Shown here one piece after another: positions 36,520 through 64,000 of a stretch of DNA of 64,000 bases. Made by a program: the position numbers and the translations under genes. Location: the NCBI RefSeq assembly GCF_900747795.2, contig NC_041397.2, positions 187,822,172 through 187,886,171 of the forward strand, written 5' to 3'. Under the pieces are notes generated by a model. That model was not told the DNA's origin and did no database searches. It saw only the letters and a list, made by a program, of their open reading frames with translations. Positions within the stretch are counted from its first letter, which is position 1. Each line of letters opens with the position of its first letter. Origin of the DNA: Erpetoichthys calabaricus (lineage: Eukaryota > Chordata > Cladistia > Polypteriformes > Polypteridae).

Positions 36520-36700
36520 TGGTTGGAGGTGCAGTGGTTATAGTAACTGCCTCACTTATCCAGCATCCTTGGTACCAATCTTTTGCCTAGTTATCTCTGT
36601 GTGGAGTCTGCACATTCTCCCTGTGGCTGATGTTTTTCTCTAGGTACAATAGCTTTCCTTCGACATCCCAAAATAAGTGCATTTTAAGTTAATCTCAGAC
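36520..36700 (+). mobile_element. Old SINE fragment in BIVM 5' UTR intron
   Basis: GGTGCAGTGGTTATAGTAAC, GTGTGGAGTCTGCACATTCT and ACATCCCAAAATAAGTGCAT align with the SINE head and body in order. Confidence 0.5.
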
Positions 36701-36723
36701 TCTAAATTTACTTTGTGTGTGCA

Positions 36724-36725
<2 letters not shown>

Positions 36726-36803
<78 letters not shown>

Positions 36804-36804
36804 G
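36726..36804. repeat. (TG)n(TA)n microsatellite
   Basis: TG repeats pass into about 30 TA units and then GTAT units; the open frames across it (IYIYIY) are artefacts. Confidence 0.95.
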
Positions 36805-37165
36805 TTGGAGATACACAAAGGGAGAGAATGAATCATGTATCATAAAGTATGGGATTTGGGATGGGTAGGTGAGTGTGTGTGGTGTGGTGGGGGGTAATGA
36901 GGTGGGGTTAGGAAGGTGTTGATTGTAAAGTTTTATTTATCATGAGGATCTTCTTCTTCTTAAGTTTGTATATGCTGGGTTCATGTCCAAATGTCAATTA
37001 ATGGCATTTTCGTTTGATAGCCAAGATTCAGCCAGCTCTCTGGCACTTTTACTACTGGCCTTAAATCTTACTTACTTTACGATCAACACCTTCCTAACCC
37101 CACCTCATTAGAACCACACACACTCCCCTACCCACCCCAAATCCCCAGTATATATATATAATATA
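36805..37165. mobile_element. Long-inverted-repeat element sitting in TA repeats
   Basis: Arms of about 75 bp at 36851-36930 and 37075-37146 are inverted copies (GGGATTTGGGATGGGTAGG.. and ..CCTACCCACCCCAAATCCCC; both contain AATGAGGTGGGGTTAGGAAG). The 145-bp middle has no coding frame. The left flank is (TA)n and the right flank is AGTATATATATATAATATAT. The left end shares GGAGATACACAAAGGGAGAG with the palindrome at 13895-13958. Confidence 0.7.
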
Positions 37166-37865
37166 TACTGTATTGTGGTTAGACATGTTTTTACAACAAG
37201 AATCTACATAACCATATTAAAGACAGCTGATTCTTGCCTTATGCAGTATAATGTAAAACACTCATAATTACAACTTGCTTTTAATTACACTTAGCGTTCA
37301 TCACTATTGATAAAAATCATTCACTACAAGATGATGCACAATTTAATAATAACGTGTGTTATGTTTTGAAATAAGTCATGATTTTGATGATATATATTGT
37401 ATGTAAAAAGTTTCTATTCTTCCAAATTAAAAATGTTAAACATGGAAACATTTTCTTTGTCCAGTTGGTGAAGGGCTATTGGAATTTTACTGTATGTAGA
37501 AATTTGTACCATAAATACTGCAGGCACTACTATTTATATAATATACTATTTTATTTCTGATTCTGACTTTTTGAAAATTGTTTAGTTTTTAACTTGGAAT
37601 AAGTGTTTACTTTTTATATATATTAATCACTTTATGAGTAATTGATTAAACATTTAAATGAGGCCCTAGGAATAACCAGTGATTTGATATTTTGGAGAAA
37701 AATGAGATTTTTAGTTTTTATTTATTTATAATTTTATTAGTTCTATAATGGTAAACATTGTTTTCCTTGCATTCTGCAGGTTTTCGTATATGCTGTTTGT
37801 CTGTAACAAAGTTGGAATAACAACCTTATAAGCAGACGTTCCTCTACCTATCCAAGTTACATTCA

Positions 37866-62031
<24,166 letters not shown>

Positions 62032-64000
62032 GTAAGGCTTTTGGCTTTTTGTTCTTATGTTTGACTGGCAAATTTATAACCACTACAGTATATTTTCTTG
62101 TGTTTACTTTAAATGGAAATAAAATTCTCTTTTGCTTGATTTACAAATTATGTAGAACTAAATAACGCAGACTATCCAATAAGCATAAAAATATGTTTTG
62201 TTTTTAAGCGTTTTTTTAAGTAATGAGTAGTTGCAGTTTCACACAGCCTCTTTCAAGTCAATAGATATCTTGTTATTTTCAGTTTGTAATTTATTTGTTT
62301 ATGTTAAATATGTTGTTATTAAAGGGCAAAAAGAAGAATGCAATAGAAGTATTAAAATTCCTGCTAACCACATTCAAAATTGCACTGGACTTGCAATATT
62401 TAAAAAGAACAGTCTGTGTATGAATAAGGTTCAACAGAGAGAAAGTTCAGTAGTTAAAGTCAAAGCATAACACTTCAATGAAAATTCAGTTTGCAGAAGT
62501 TTAGGTGCCATTGACAAATATTAAGTGACTGTATAATATTCTTGGTACCCATCTCCAGATGCATCAAATTATAATATAGTTTAAGATTGGTAAAATAAAG
62601 GGGGAAAGGGAATGTAAGGTAATGAGTCTGCTGAAAGGAAAATTACATGAAGGATGAAAATGTTTTTAAGTTTCAAGAAAAAAAGGGTAGAAAGAGGCAG
62701 AATACACACAGAAACAGAAAGCATGTTGGAAACACATAACATCAGTAATGCTTTCAGAAACTGAGGTTTAAGTTGTAATTTAACTGTGGATTATTAAATT
62801 AATGAGCAGATTTTTTTTTTTTTTTTTTTAAGTAAAACTTAATAAATTTTGGAACACGATTATTACAGACAAGTATGGACCACCAAATAAAAAGGATACC
62901 TAAAAAAGAAAGGACTGATTGAGACATTTCAGTCTGAAATAGCATTTCCAGAAAGTAATTGGATCAGACATAATTTTTAGGCTTATAGACTGAAGTGGGA
63001 AGTAATGCTGTTCTTTAGCCAATGAGGTGCAGGTGGGGTGGCTGCAACTGAAACTGTAAGCGGAGTAGTTAAACCAAGTTAAACAGAATAGTTTAATCAA
63101 GGGTAGAAGGTCAAACTGTAATTATCATTGTAGTTCTCAGAGGGAAACGTTAATGTGGTTTAAGCTAGGGTATGTTGTTATTTTATAAGATCACCTTTGA
63201 CAAGCATCTAACTCAAAAGGTATCACCTAACCTCTTGGATTTTTTCTTAATGGTGAATAGAAAGAAGTGTCAAAACCAGATGTATAACTGTTACCTGTAA
63301 ATTCATACCTTTCTGTCCATTTTGTACCCTACATATTCAGCCTTAGGGACCTCAATCAGCAGGCTGCTTTGCTGACTGGAGCCGTCATTATAAGATGCAC
63401 CAGGAGGTTCAGTACTTAGAGACAGATTGTATATTCTTAATTGAAAAATAAAAGTAAAAAAAAACATTGTTTTTGGAGACCAAGCTCCTTGTAAAGTTAC
63501 CAGCAGATAGCAATCTCCATGAAAGTGTCCATATTCTTCTGTAAACAGCAATGATGTGAGATGACCTGTCTTTGAGGAAAAAAAAGTTTAATAAAAGGCA
63601 GCCTGTCCCCAACACCCTTTACATCCAAGATCAGCACACACACCAGGCTTTGTTTCTGCTAGCAGGGCCAAGAGTTCAGTTGCTGGTATTTTATCTGTGA
63701 GAAACATTCAGTTTTTTCTCACACATTTAAAAGATGTACATGTTACTTCATGATTCTAAATTGGCTTGGTATGAACAGTGTGTACAAGTATACTTTGCTG
63801 TCCCATCGAGGGTTGCTTTCTTGCACACTGTGGCTTGGCTAGGATTTTGCTCTGTGTGAATGTCTCTTTGATCAAACTAGTTCAGAAAATGAATGAATTG
63901 GTAACTTTATTTTAATTTCATTTTACAGCTGTAAATATAAAAATTACATGTTACTCTTATAAGTATTACCTTTGCAGAAGTATTGTGGAAGAAGTATTAT
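62032..64000. other. BIVM intron 5, incomplete
   Basis: Starts with the donor GTAAGG after exon 5. No continuation of BIVM was found to the right edge. The sequence is AT-rich, with a T-run at 62811-62829. Confidence 0.55.

Noticed and set aside
36640-36868. Open frames rich in Ile-Tyr
   Set aside because: They translate a (TA)n microsatellite.

Overview
The window is vertebrate nuclear DNA, most likely from a ray-finned fish. Introns are long with GT/AG junctions, CpGs are sparse apart from two small clusters, and transposable elements from many classes fill most of the space (L1-like, L2-like, CR1/Rex-like and unassigned LINEs, tRNA-derived SINEs, hAT, PIF/Harbinger, piggyBac, Tc1/mariner, Helitron, solo LTRs). 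The abundant tRNA-derived SINE with an (ATGG)n tail and the Helitrons ending in GAGCGAAGCGAGCAGG-type hairpins suggest a basal ray-finned fish such as a bichir or reedfish, but I cannot confirm the species from sequence alone.

Two host genes can be assembled exon by exon. On the minus strand (10082-19185) lies a complete five-exon coding region for a 319-residue inosine-uridine-preferring nucleoside hydrolase. All its splice phases agree, and the DTDCGIDD calcium/ribose site is intact. On the plus strand (37866-62031, running off the right edge) lies BIVM (basic, immunoglobulin-like variable motif containing). Five coding exons cover the first 300 or so residues, and the last part of the gene is beyond the window. 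The two genes are divergently oriented. CpG-enriched patches near 20.9-21.4 kb and 35.1-35.8 kb are the likely promoter regions.

Layout: 1-10 kb is downstream of the hydrolase and holds a hAT MITE, a Helitron and two L1-type LINE fragments. 10-19 kb is the hydrolase gene, with SINEs and a solo LTR in its introns. 19-35 kb is intergenic, with a solo LTR inside another repeat, young SINEs, decayed LINEs split by a Helitron, and an L2-type LINE. 35-38 kb holds the BIVM 5' region and a long inverted-repeat element sitting in TA repeats. 38-64 kb is BIVM with heavily invaded introns. Intron 2 carries a LINE cut by a PIF/Harbinger element plus a piggyBac remnant. Intron 3 (12 kb) carries a three-level nest (LINE > autonomous-type hAT > second LINE), a solo LTR, a piggyBac scrap and a Helitron. 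Intron 4 carries a SINE and a Tc1/mariner-like element with a DUF4817-type transposase start.

I did not find a new multi-gene system. The observations most worth following are a vertebrate nucleoside hydrolase with Tyr where the family's catalytic His usually sits, a papain/C39-like Q-x4-C-G signature in BIVM, a SINE and a LINE in the same window sharing about 50 bp of 3' tail, Helitron copies carrying different pieces of the same Rep-helicase protein, and a palindromic element found twice beside TA repeats.
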